Source of the DNA: Ulota crispa
Lineage: Eukaryota; Streptophyta; Bryopsida; Orthotrichales; Orthotrichaceae
Length of the DNA stretch: 64,000 bases
Direction of reading: 5' to 3'
NCBI GenBank assembly: GCA_963920765.1
Contig: OY987247.1
Location: 8,900,471 to 8,964,470, forward strand
Notes under the pieces: generated by a model
What the model was told of the DNA's origin: nothing
Databases searched by the model: none
What the model saw: only the letters and a program-made list of their open reading frames with translations
Shown: one piece after another, positions 44,422-56,200 of the stretch
Layout: each line of letters begins with the position of its first letter
Numbering within the stretch: the stretch's first letter is position 1
Program-made: the position numbers and the translations under genes

Positions 44422-47400
44422 TCAATGATTTCCATGCCTAAGGTTGCGCCTAGAACTATTTACTAAACCTTCTTCAGTAGCTATTTGGTCGTTGCCAAGT
44501 CCAGGTATTGGAATTTGTTGCGGTGCTCTGTAATTGCTATCTCCTGGAACCTCGCTTGACCCACCAGATATAGCACCAACGGATTTGGATTCTTCATCAT
44601 TGTTGGATCTAGCACTGCCACTGTTACTCAATGAATTAGAAAGGGCGGCAGTGTCAGGAGGGGGAGAAGGACAAATAATTGAGGACACTGTCCAAATAGC
44701 TCTTTGCCCGGTTGCATCCATAACCCCGTCCGTATTAGGCATCCCTACAAAATCAAATGGTAGGGCTGCTGCCAATTCTTTTTGCAGCCTTCTTTGCCTT
44801 CTTTTAGTCAAACGTTCACCATTAGTGCCTTGTTGATGTGGACATTTAGATGGATTGTTCGGGCATACACTTGGGCGCGATGGCGCTTTGTTTGAAGTCC
44901 TACGCTCTGACGTATTTGATGTTGGCAAGAGATTAGCCAACCGAGTACTTATCAACAAAGTTGGTGCAGAAGGATGAACCTTGGAAGACGACCTCGACAA
45001 ACTATGAATTGGTGGATTATTCGGCATTGGCATTTCAGGTCGCACTCTGATTGGGAATTCAGGTGGAGGGGGCATATCTAGCTCTTGATTGCTAGGAGGC
45101 CCTTTGTTACGAGTGTTTTGAACATGAAGTGCTGGTGCTACCACCTCATCATGTTCACGTCCTCTTTGGACATAAACACCATTTGGTAATGTTCCAGTGG
45201 CCACTTGTTTGTTAGCAGGGTCTAGACTTGGCACCCTTTGTGCCACAATATCATCGAATATATTCCCAATAGGGGGTTTAACAGCCCCTATATTTGACAT
45301 CTCTATAAGCATTCCTTCTTGACTGTCATGGCCATTGTCATTATTATCCTCCTCATCAAAGTCAAATACAAACTCGTCAATTAGAATACGTCTTTCACGC
45401 CTCTCATTGTCTCTAGGAAATGCGTCACCATCTTCATCAGAGTCGTCATCTTTGGGGTTAGAGAAAACAGACCCACGGTCCAAACCATCAGATTCTTCTG
45501 TCATGGAGTCTTCTGATATCATGTTCTCGGTATACCACCTTGCTGGATCTGCTGCAGCCCTTTCCTTCAAAGTCTTGGAATTGGTATAATTGTAAACTAA
45601 TTGTTTTGCACGCTCTGATGTCAATCTATTGTGGATCTTGCTGTGAACGAAGGAGTACATGCTCCAATTGCGTTCGCATGATGATGCAAAGCACACTTGC
45701 GCTAGGATCCTTTTGGCAATCAGTGCAAGTGTACAGGCACTTGCTCCAAGAAGATCCCATCATTTGTGGGGCTCCAACTTTAGGGTGGTAGGGTTTGGAA
45801 GCCCTCCAAAATGGCCTTGCCCCTCTTGAAAAGCTTGGTACTCAAATAAAGCTGAGGCAAATGCTTGGTTTCCAACCAACATTTTGCGTAATACTCTCAA
45901 TATGGCCTCTTTTGCTTCATCGTCGTCCATTAACGATACTTTGTCCAATAAAAATGGATTCAATAGAGCACCAGCGTAATGTAGATTTGTTCTCATCATA
46001 TCCCACCTTGTGTAAAATTCGTCTTCAGTGCGACTCGCATAATGTGCCGATAACAAAAATGGTGGATCCTTGAAGGATAAAACCGCCTTCTCCATGTTCT
46101 TCATCACAAGCCATGCCTTCCTCATACATGGACATTTGCCATCAAACTCTCGAAGGGCAACCAAGACAGGCTCCACCATGCACACGAAGTTCAAGCATGA
46201 TTTCTAGAAGGTGTCTGACCGCACATGTTGTCGAACAACGTTTGCCTTCCTTTGCGTTTCCTCTATTGTCAATTTCATGTAGTACTCATTCCATTGCGGA
46301 TCATGGATAGTCGCTTCCACGGCTTCCCTTACTTCCACCAAATGCTCAATCATGAGGAACGTGGTCGCAAAGCGCGTCTCATTTGGATTTTTGAGCATGT
46401 GAGTGGGGAAATGTTGACGAAATATTGCAAGTGGCATATAATGCCTGCAAATATAATTCACAATGACCCTGGCTTTCCCCACAATGCTTGTTATCCAATC
46501 TTGTTTTCCCCAGTCTTTAAGTAAAGGTCCAACACATGCTCTACACAACCTTGAAAATAAATGTGTGGAAGTCGTCCAATTATCCAAGCCGATGCAGCAC
46601 GCATGCTCCCTGCGTTGTCTGTGCAAACATGTACTATATTCTCCCCCCCCACCTCTTCGATGAAATCAAGTATACAATTAGCCACATAAGTAGCAACTTT
46701 GCTTTCACCCGTGGTATCTACCGATCCAAAGAATACCTCTCTACTTGTATACGCCATCATGATATTCATCAATGGCCAATGTGAGACATTGTCCCATCTG
46801 TCAGAGCATATTGTTACATCGTACTTATGGATTGGGCCCCTCATCTTCTCTGCCACCATTGCTACCAGTTTGTCCTTTGCAGATTCCAAGAGCTTTGTAT
46901 AAATTGCATGGTAAGCTAGAGGTTTGTACAAAACTCTGGCCTCTGATGTTGATCTCATAGCATCCACAAAAGCACGGTGCTTTGCTACATTGAATGGTAG
47001 ATTAGCTTCGTAAAAAAACTTAGCCCACTTCTTGTCTAGCATTTGTCTCGTTGAGGAGTTCATCCCTTCTTGTACAGATAATTGCCTCAAAGGTTGATTG
47101 GGGGTTAAACTAGGGCCGGACGTCTCTGACAATCATACTTGGGAGCATTGATCCTTGTAGTGTTTGGCCCCTTCATTTGTTGAGACATAAATAGTCCGCT
47201 GTTGTTCCCCCTATACCGCACTTGCTGGAGCTGTTGACAGCGATGTCACTTCCACATTATTATTAGTTTCACCCAAAGGGCCAGCTGGTACATTTGCTCC
47301 ACAATTGAAAAACATTGTTTTCACAGCTGGAGGGACTTTGGTGCACGCCCGCACGCTGTGGGAGTTATCATTTCTTTTGTACCCCAAATGGAAAAACATG

Positions 47401-47504
47401 CGAGCTCTCTGATAAGTAATCCCTAAACTGCAGTACTTGCATGCACTTTTCCCATCTAATTGTTGGGTGTACCATGGGTCCCATTTACTCCTATCCCCTC
47501 CCAT
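44422..47504 (-). pseudogene. hAT-family transposase, BED finger + DUF659 + dimerisation region, decayed
   Basis: The start is MGGDRSKWDPW at 47504. A BED-type finger (CKYC..H..C, 47450-47330) is followed by a DUF659 core with CSDRWDNVSHWP and CTDNAGSMRAA (two catalytic Asp) and CVEHVLDLYL (46500). The C-terminal hAT dimerisation region reads CERNWSMYSFVHSKIHNRL. A long acidic, disordered tail ends at 44422. Stops interrupt it at 47211 (TAG), 47133 (TGA), 46204 (TAG) and 45760 (TGA). The last two fall where the family has Trp (DTF-W-K and the first W of WWD). A one-base frame change lies near 46520. It is not active as it stands. The ends and 8-bp target duplication were not found. GACGG array 3 lies about 265 bp upstream of the start. 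Confidence 0.85.
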
Positions 47505-47764
47505 TGCCACTACTTGTTCTTCTACCCAACCTTGCAAAGAAGAGAGCAAGATTAGTATTTTGCATGAAATGTGATGAAGAAGCAACACTTGTTGCTCTCA
47601 CAACAAGTGCTCCCCATACACACCCTTCTTGAACTTCCCTCCAGTGCAATGGTTGTACACCAACCAAGTCATAGGAGCAAAGATCAACAAAGAAAAGTGA
47701 CGTTGAATAGGAGGGAGTCCTTCTTATGGTCCTGGAACCCTAAAATTTTTGTGGACACCCAGTC
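47505..47764. other. 5' flank of the hAT transposase
   Basis: No additional exon was fixed; an open minus frame extends to 47588 in-frame with the transposase. Confidence 0.3.
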
Positions 47765-48060
47765 CTGCCCAATGGTCTGAAACATCAACGGGCTGTCCAC
47801 TGGACGGCCCGTGCGTCCGATGGACGGGTAGTGTGTCCCGTAGACGGACTGTGCGTCTAGTCAACGGACAGTGCGTCTTGTGGATGGACCGTGCGTCCGG
47901 TCGACGAACAGTGCATCCCGTGAACGGACCATGCGTTTGGTCGATGGACTTGTCTACGGCCTTCATCCACGGCTTGGACGGCTCGTCAGCATTGGGGACG
48001 GATCCTGCTGCGTCCGGTTGCGTCACGACGGATGCGTCACGACATCCGGAATGAAAATGC
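47765..48060. repeat. GC-rich GACGG array 3, 20-bp period
   Basis: About seven units of 20 bp follow the pattern GTGCGTC-NNNT-NGACGGAC, for example GTGCGTCTAGTCAACGGACA and GTGCGTCCGGTCGACGAACA. It is the same word content and period as arrays 1 and 2 but a different consensus. A nested short dyad 'cgtcacgacggatgcgtcac' lies at about 48015. Confidence 0.85.
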
Positions 48061-48609
48061 CAGCGTCACGTCGATTTAGATAACCCGGTTGGGTATAGAG
48101 AAAAATTGGATTTGGGTGACAATTTGATGGTAATGGGTGACAAAGTGATGGTTTTGAGAGATTGGCATGACGATTTTGAGTGACTGGCATGACAGTTTTG
48201 AGTGCCCCATCTCACTATTTAAGAACTCCTCAAGTTAGTATTATGAGCGTATGAGCACACTAAAGACTTCACTAAGAGTTGTTTTTAGCATCTCCTACTC
48301 ACAACTATACAATTTTAGTGATTTTGGACTTTGAAAAATCTTTGTGACCAAATGCTTGCAATTGGAACTTTGAAATTGATGCCAATATTTTGATTTCCTC
48401 TTCCTAACTTGACCACGTGAAGCTCGGTGAAAGAAGCTAGAGTTGCTTTGGGTAGCTCGTCACAAAGGGCAACCAAGGAGAGTGTTCATTTTTAGCCTTG
48501 ACAGAGGCTGGGCCCAGATCGACGTATGTGCAATAAACCGAGCCCATTTTTTCTAGGTCAGTGCTTTTTGCGAGATTCGCAATGGCCACAACCATCGTTT
48601 TTTTTTTTG
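48061..48609. other. spacer, no gene recognised
   Basis: Short tandem words near 48115-48205 ('ggtgacaaagtgatgg', 'tttgagtgactggcatgaca'). No coding feature. Confidence 0.4.
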
Positions 48610-48822
48610 GATTTTTGTTGCTAGAGTGACACGCACCCCACCACGCGAGCAGGTAAGGAAAATTTGGATAGAATCGGATGGAATCATTGATGTCTACTTT
48701 ATCATCCCTAAAATCTACTAATTTTAGTAACTTTCATCCAAAATCTGACGAATCTGCTGAAACTGGGGGAAGATTTTAGCGAATTCATCCGTTTTTTCAA
48801 AGATTTTTTCTAGTGTTCAGGT
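48610..48822 (-). repeat. dispersed repeat starting AACACTAGAAAAA, copy 3 (reverse)
   Basis: The complement shares AACACTAGAAAAA, GGATGAA, CTAAAATTAGTAGATTTTA and CAAATTTTCCTTACCTGC with 2145-2350. Confidence 0.55.
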
Positions 48823-49169
48823 CACCAGACCGGTTTCAAGTTAAAATTTAGGAGAACGTTCACTAAGAAAATTTACGCTGGCCACAACCCATTCGGTTAT
48901 TAAAGGCGGGATGAACCTCCACTGGCCCCTATTTTTCACATGTGTCGCCTGATTTGTCACCAACTGGCGATAGATTGCCTGAAAAGAATGCCCTGACTTG
49001 AAATGTACAGTACAATAATTATTCACATGTCAGTATTATTGTTTGGAAAAAGTCGGCGCTGACGAAGATAGGACTCGAAGACGAAGGCTTGTGTTTTATT
49101 AAATTGCAGAATAGACGACCTGCAACCTCTACAAGCTGCTACGGAAGACTAAGTTAAGCATACTGCGTC
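48823..49169. other. 3' flank of gene C
   Basis: Unrelated to the gene B flank. No feature; frame 48841-49026 has no motif. Confidence 0.35.
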
Positions 49170-50620
49170 AGACCACCCCTTGCTCACAATTCTTACCAGA
49201 CAGAAATAGCTTAATAAGCATATTTACTATGACTGAACAGGACAGTCAGTGAAGCTTCGTCTGCACAGACGAGTACTTTTGACTAACATTTAATATTATA
49301 GTAAAGCGCGCTGGAACAGAATCCAGGGCTTGGGTTATTTTTTGTAAGCTTAGTGCGGAGGCGGAGTGAAACGATTAAAACACGCAAGAAACAGAACAAT
49401 CACTCCACTGAGACGGAGAAGAGCATTTTGAAAACTCAGAAGAACGGGCCAACTTCACTTCGACGAAGCGGAGGGCCCGACAATCCAGCATCGATGTCGA
49501 AGAAAGGTTGCGCAAGAGCTGGAGCAAGAGGTTGAGCACGAGGTTGAGCAGGAGCTGGAGCAAGAGGTTCAGCAGGAGCTGGAACAAGAGGTGGAGCAAG
49601 AGGTCCAGCAGGAGGTTGAGCAAGAGCTGCAGCAGGAGCAAGATTCAGTTCATTGGGAACTTGAGCAGCCTGAACCGCGACACCTCCATTGGGAGCTCCG
49701 TCTGGATTGGCGTTTCGTAACGCACCAGCCTGTGCAGCTGGAATACCTCCGAGGGCCTGTGCAATCGCCCCGCCTCCAACATTCGCCACCCCATGTTCAC
49801 GAACTGTTGCATTCCTGACACCAGCTTGTAGATTGAACTGATTGCCGGGATTGGCAGGACGATCCGTAGCAACAACCGGATCACCTCCTGGGTGCATCCT
49901 GCCTGTGATTGACAAAGAACAAAATTAGCCGCAATGAACACCAATCTAGATATGAACGCAGGCATTCATAGCACCTACAGAGCCAAAGTACTGAAAAAAG
50001 TGGTACTGCAAGCAAGACCAGGTACACTGCTCTTTAACATGTGCAGGAAGAGTGAAAGACTATAGAACTGCGACAGAAATGATAGAAGCTCTAAAAAGTA
50101 GTTCGCCGACCATGATGCACCAAATTTGACAGCTGACGGCGTGAGATAGCATTACAAAATCGTCTGCCCAAGTTCCGCTAGTTTTATGACCCAACACGTG
50201 GATTGCTTTTGGTCAAACGAAAATGGTCCCATTCGAGTTGTGCTTTTCACGGCGTGATTGGTGAAAGTGAGGATCCCAGATCAGAAGCACTTTACCTCGG
50301 ACAACTCCAACGGCCTGGCTTTCTTGGGTTTTGTTGTTTTGTCCATCGCTGGTAGAAGCACCGGCATGGCCAACTGTTCCACAACAGATCGACAAAAGAG
50401 CATGAGAGTGTCGTCTGTCGACCAGCCGAGAAACTCAGAATGAACGGAGCGTTCGCTGGACGCTCGATCTGCTATTGTGGTGAGAGACACCGACTACAGA
50501 CATGCTTGATTGAATGGATCCAGAGATCGCCACTGAGACATATGAAATGACGCGACTGTGAATTGAAGAGTACGATGAATCCAAAAGCTCCGCACTGCTC
50601 TTGAACACGTCCAAGATTCT
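49170..50620 (-). repeat. 1,451-bp inverted repeat identical to 24422-25872
   Basis: This is the partner of the gene B tract. No mismatch or gap was seen over the compared stretch. The distance between the two tracts is 23.3 kb. Confidence 0.93.
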
Positions 50621-50708
50621 AATGAAAGCAAGTACGAACACTGCACGCAAGGTCGACGTTGAGCCATAAGAGACCTCCCTTACCGGTGGGAACTACAGAA
50701 TTCGCCAT
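49436..50708 (-). CDS. gene C: inverted paralogue of gene B, Ala/Pro-rich protein
   Basis: Same structure as gene B on the other strand. Exon 1 is 50708-50684, 25 nt (MANSVVPT), with donor GTAAGG. The penultimate exon ends at 50296, and the last exon is 49902-49436. All sequence downstream of 50620 equals gene B, so the predicted C-terminal protein is identical. Exon 1 differs by one residue (T for N). The first intron start and upstream region are diverged: an 8-nt insertion near 50812, and a shorter first intron start ('cttatggctcaacgtcgacc'). The function is unknown. Both copies are open, so both may be expressed. Confidence 0.6.
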
Positions 50709-51640
50709 CTGCGGCCTTCCAAGAGCACAACCGAAGATCTGACTCCAGTTTCCCACGGCCTCCGAAGTGAATGACAAGTCGACAAGGCTCGTGTACCGTG
50801 GACCTGGCAAGAGTCCAAGACCAACAATCTCTTTCACAAACGCATCGGCATAATAAACCCAGCAAGCACTACGGCGAGAATCGGTCACTTTTTCTGCGTG
50901 CGCCCGCCTGCAATACTTCTACCGAAATGAAGGTCCGTCTTAAGAACACCATCATCAAGCTCAAAAGTGCCTCCTCCGGTGCCTGCCCCTCTCTCAAACA
51001 AAACCCCTCCGTACCTGGCTCCTCTCGCCGGTGCTTCAGGATCTCTGCGGTACACGATTGCGGCGCTAGACAAGTGGGAAGATCCCGAGAGCGTGGTGTT
51101 CTCAACCAAGTTCAGTTGCATGCATGAGGAAGAATTGCGACGGCTGCTAACTAAGTTACGTGGAGTGTGGCCTGGGCACCTCCTTGATCGAACACCCGGG
51201 GAATGCACTGGAACTTAGAACGTAGTGAGAGTAAATTCCTCGACAACACACAAATCGACGAGTTTCGAATCGATCCGCAGCTCGATGAGCAAAGGCGAGA
51301 TGGCCACCACTCTGGACGTCCAGAGCAGCTCCACAGATATATATACCTTACTGGAGAATCGTAGTGGCTGTAAGTTTACAGGCACAGCCGGCCTGGCGGC
51401 TGTGAGTCTGTGAGTCTGTGACTCTGGCTGGGACTCCAAAGACCGGGTCACCCCCAAATATGCGGGCGTTTCCAAATCTGCGTCGGTAGAAAGTTTACTT
51501 TTTAAATATTTACGCCCCACTTTCTGGTTCTTCCGAAAAAACAGTTTTGATGCAGGGGCCACACAGGCCAGAACTCGGAAGTTGGAAACAGACGAAGAAA
51601 TAACTTGTATTTTTGGAAAACTACAGGAGACAATCACTTT
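50709..51640 (-). promoter_or_regulatory. upstream region of gene C
   Basis: Up to about 51060 it is homologous to upstream of gene B. Further upstream it is unique and GC-rich. A TATA-like 'gtatatatatctgtgg' on the minus strand at about 51331-51346 lies roughly 630 bp before the start codon and is a possible core promoter. A short tandem 'tgtgagtctg' occurs near 51400. Confidence 0.4.
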
Positions 51641-51936
51641 TCCAAGTTTTCATCTATCGTCCTACTAAAGATATTAACCTCTCCACCATTCTAGGGCAGG
51701 AGGATTGTGACATTAATTTGTGAACTTTCGGAATTGGCAAATCTGAACAGACCAAAAAAGCAACTCTAAAAAATCAAAGAATCAAATTTTAGACAATGCA
51801 GTAGCACCACCACTTATAATTCACAAAAAGTTGTTTTGAAACGCCAATTTATGTTGGTGTGGACGTGTGGTGACTATGGTCCGGCATTGAGCGTTAGCAA
51901 AATGTTGTCTGTAACCTCCTGTTAGATAGGTTATCT
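51641..51936. other. spacer, no gene recognised
   Basis: Nothing beyond AT-rich sequence. Confidence 0.35.
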
Positions 51937-51940
51937 TTAA

Positions 51941-52659
51941 CCCCTAAAGGACCACTTGTCCCTACGAGGGACAAATGGGATTTTGGGCATGTACCTATGG
52001 CTAAACTACTTTGTGTTATTTTTTGAAACTTCTATGGAAGATGGGGAATTTAAAGATCTGTGTGGGCATCTAATTTTTTCCTCATTCTGACATTTATTGA
52101 AGAAGTTAAAAATGAATTTATGAGAACTTTAGTTTGGCGGGCAGCCCAAAAACTTTTTTAAAAATTGCATTTTTTCAAAATAAAAAGTTGAGGATAGTTC
52201 TTTAGACTTACGTACACGTGAGAAGCTTTGAATCATTCAATTCTAATTGATGAGATAAAAGTAATGAGAAGTTTTAATTTGCGGGTACGTGTGGAAAATC
52301 TCAAAACTATGCCTACATGCAAACTAAAACTTCTTAGAACTTTTATCTCATCAATTCAAATTGAATGATTCAAAGCTTCCCACATATGTGTAAGTCTAAA
52401 GAACTGACTTCAAATTTTGATTTTAAAAAAATGAAAATTTTAAAGAAGTTTTTGGGCTGCCCGTCAAACAAAATTCTCATAAATTCATTTTTAATTTCTT
52501 CAATAAATGTCAGAATGAGGAAAAAATTAGATGCCCACACAGATCTTTAAATTCCCCATCTTCCATAGAAGTTTCAAAAAATAACACAAAGTAGTTTAGC
52601 CATAGGTACATGCCCAAAATTCCATTTGTCCCCGGTAGGGACAAGTGGTCCTTTAGGGG
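51941..52659. mobile_element. TTAA-flanked (piggyBac-like) foldback MITE, best-preserved copy
   Basis: Starts CCCCTAAAGGACCACTTGTC and ends GACAAGTGGTCCTTTAGGGG (a perfect 20-bp inverted pair), with TTAA at 51937-51940 and 52660-52663. The arms of about 355 bp pair almost throughout. No protein. Confidence 0.9.
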
Positions 52660-52660
52660 T

Positions 52661-52752
52661 TAATATTACGACATTCTCTTTAGTAATAATACAACATTCT
52701 CTTTAGTAATATTACGACATTCTCTTTAGTAATATTACGACATTCTCTTTAG
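52661..52752 (+). repeat. 23-bp tandem repeat, four units
   Basis: Unit TAATATTACGACATTCTCTT-TAG, four copies, the second with two changes. It starts inside the TTAA at the right end of the preceding element. Confidence 0.9.
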
Positions 52753-52952
52753 TAAAACAATAAATAAAACTTGAAAAAGTGATTCTCCCCCACCCAGATT
52801 CCCAAAAGTATAAGTTACTTCTTCATCCGTTTCAAACCAGTTTTTATGGGCCTGTATGGGCCCACCATCAATGCTACCCTAATTGACTCATTGTTTGTAG
52901 TGTTTTTTTGTCAACACGTTGGCTATGACTGAGTTTTTGCACAAATTAATTA
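52753..52952. other. spacer, no gene recognised
   Basis: No feature seen. Confidence 0.3.
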
Positions 52953-53260
52953 GAGCATCTCCATTGGTCTTAGCACATTCCATGAGCAAAATTTTGAACC
53001 CTCTAATAGGCCCTTAACCCCTAAAGGATCAAGTGTTATGACTATGTCTTAACTTCTGGACATATAGTAGGGAGGTTACACAACAAACTAGGGTTTCATC
53101 TTCAAAGAGCTGTGCCCATAGGTATATAAGCATGCTCTGGCAAAGCTGCCCTCACGCAACCTTCTGTGTAACACGAACTCAAAGATGTCACTAGCTGTTG
53201 CTACACTCTGACCTAATTGTAATACACTGACTTGCTGCTTATGTTCCATTCTTATCTGTA

Positions 53261-56200
53261 AGGTAGCCGCACCTATAAGTGTGAACCTAAGCAAGTTAGA
53301 GGGGTTCAGTTACTTGGGATTACTTGAAAGTAATATTGCTGTGTTAGGAAGTGGCAATAAAAAATAGTGATTCAAATCAGTGAGAGTTTTATCCAAGCAT
53401 GTGAGCTTGGGAATTTTTCAAAGTGGTAAATCACGTGTACCCATGGGTGTTGATAGGGTACCTTGAAAATGTGTGTCCTGGGGGCTGTTACTGCTTTGAG
53501 TTAGTCCAATACCAAGTAGAGTAGTGAATGAAATAGGGAGTCATAGTATTAAAATCCGCCAGGGAATATTATAGTATACCAAGCTCTGAATAACAGTTCA
53601 CCAAGCTATGTGGATGTGAAAAAAACCAGAGGAGTCCTGCAACCGCTGTTACTGACAGCCAAAATTCTTAGGGGGGAAACTAATCCCTGCTACATTAGGA
53701 ACTTGAAAGCCTCATTGGAACCATCTGAAGTCCGAGTGTTGTGCACCATGGAACCCTTCTGTCTGTCAGGGCTTTAATCAGTCCACTGCGCTTTTGCCAG
53801 AGAGAAGCTGACAACTATCAAGCAGTAGTTTGGGGTCTGAGCTAGAAGTGGCCGTCTGAAGGTCCATGGCATGGACACGTGTCTCCCGCGCAAGCTGTTA
53901 TGGCCGTTGCAAAGACGTTGAGAACATGGCGATGCGCGCCAGCAGTGTCACGAGAGCTTGGGGAGGTTGAGCTATCTCGGATTGCCCGGTTACATATGGC
54001 GCGCTTCTGTTGTCACCAAAGCTTGGCGACCTCATGCTGGCTTAGACTCGCCATTAGCAACCTTGATGTTGGAATTTCTGGCAATATCAGGCCTGGCTGC
54101 ATTAGTACTTCGAAGTTGAGCTTCCTTCTCCATGAGCACTCTGGTTCGTTCATTTGCCTTCTGAATCTTCTCTCGCTCAACATCCACCTTCTTCCGCTGT
54201 GCCTGGATTTGGAGCTCAAGGAGTTTGTCTTCTTTGCGGGCCCTTTCTTGTTGTTTGTGCACCTTTCTCTGTGCAGCCACCTGTTTTTGAAATTCCTTTT
54301 CTCTGGCTACGGCTTCCTTACATACCGCCTTGTCTATCATTGAGGCAACGTAATCGTCCGAGGTCATTATTATCGACATAGAGTAGTCAATGAGAGGCTC
54401 CCCTTCTCATGTCCGTCTCTAATTGGGGCGATTTACCTGTGGCAATGGGAACAAATTCTCAAGTGTATTTGTCTCTTTACCTCCTACCTCAGAGTCTTCG
54501 AGATCATCGGAGGCGGCCTCAGAGTCCTATGCAGACTCAACAAAGTACCAAGGCGGCTGTGTCTCAGGGATGCAATTCTTGTGCTCCACATCAAGAAGGA
54601 TAATAGGCTGGACATAGACAATGTTGCCATGTGCAAGGGCTCGGACATCGCTGAGGTCAGAATTTTGGACTGAGAGGGCGCCAGCGTCGATGACGTCGTT
54701 AAGGCTGGTGCGGTGGTCTAAAGAGGCGCCTGGATTGACCTCAATGTGGTTGGTGCAGTGGTGTGCTTCTGCTGCGCCAATTGTGTCCCAGTTCTTGGTT
54801 CCCTGCAAGGTACAGACTCCGTGCACATCCACCTCCAAAGCCGTGTCACCCTCTTGAACATCGTCATCCATGTTATTGCCGTCGTCTTGTTCATGGATCT
54901 CGTCAATGTTGTTGTGCTCTTCCTCGAGGGTCTGGACGTAGAAGTCGCTGGGTTTTGTATGAGCATCCATGGCTGCCAGGTTTAAGGGCCAGATCCCTGT
55001 GGTATTAAACCCCTTCACAATTTTTTCTCTTGTGAGTGCCTTTGTCAGTCTCTACAAAACCCACTCCGCCAGCTCTTCCTTCCGGGCCCCCTTGCCTTTG
55101 TTATGTATCGTCCATTTATCTCTACAAGTCCAGAAGGCAACTTTGAATGGTTTGAAAATGCTCACGTCTAAGGGCTATAAGCAATGACTGGTGTGACTAG
55201 GTAGGCTAATTATGTCTAAGCCCTTGAATCTTGCCTTCAGAACTACTTCCAAAGTCACGTGGGATCCGTGTCCATCCAAGATTAACAGATGTCTACTGCT
55301 TGCTGAAAGTCTGTATCTCTCTCTAGCAATAGTAATGAAATGAGACACCCAAGCCAAGAACAAGAATGTTGTCATCTAGCCGTTTAGCTGCATGGCCATA
55401 CATAACTTTGATTCACACCTACCTATGCAATTCCTGACTTTTCTTACGTTTGAAGATGTAAAAGTTGGGGATGAAATCTCTAGCAGCATTGACACATGAT
55501 AGAATGGTGAGGCGTTCAGTGTTGTTGGGGAGCATCTTATGCACGGATCTGCTCCCTCGTTCGGCAAAGACAAGTGCCCCTCCGCCGTTCTTTCCAGCTT
55601 AGGCTCCAGACTTGTCGGGGTTCCAAATCCGACATGGAAGGTACGCATGCTGATCATATGCTATCTTCAAGTTCTTGTAAAGTGATGCCACACTAATGGG
55701 GTTTAGCCCTCTAGCACGCCCTTTGTCCAATCCTTGTGCTAATTGGAGCGTTAAGTTGGGATGACAGTTGCAAAACCACCGCAACCAGCCGCATCCAAGG
55801 ATCCCCTCTACAAATGGTGTCCAGCATTCTTGAGTCATCTCTGCCACTTTTTCTTCAATTCCCACATTGATATCGGATGGGCATGTTGCTACATTTCAAT
55901 GATCCATTTTACTAGCGCAGCTTCTTCCCATACTGTTATAACTCTATGTTGTTCCTTCTTCCGCTGCAATGTCTTACCATGGAGGTGGTCACGCAAGGAG
56001 GAAGGAGGAATCCCAAAGACCCTACTAGCTGCAGCAACACTGCTACCGCCATATATTGCGGCAATTGCTGATGCAAGCTAGGCATTAGTCCAAGTCCCAG
56101 TTTTTCTCTTGCGTACCAGTCTACAACAATGTACATGCAAGGTTGGTGCAAGAGCGATGCCATTGACCTCCTACAATCTTGACGTGGGAGTTGATGACAC

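Noticed and set aside
53879..54343. Plus-strand 154-codon frame over the pogo C-terminus
   Set aside because: It is antisense to the charged coiled coil of the transposase; no motif of its own.
44422..56120. Reassigned stop codons (TAG read as Gln, as in some green algae)
   Set aside because: TAG also stands at a Trp position in hAT and TGA at another, and genes A-C end normally. Decay explains all stops; reassignment does not.
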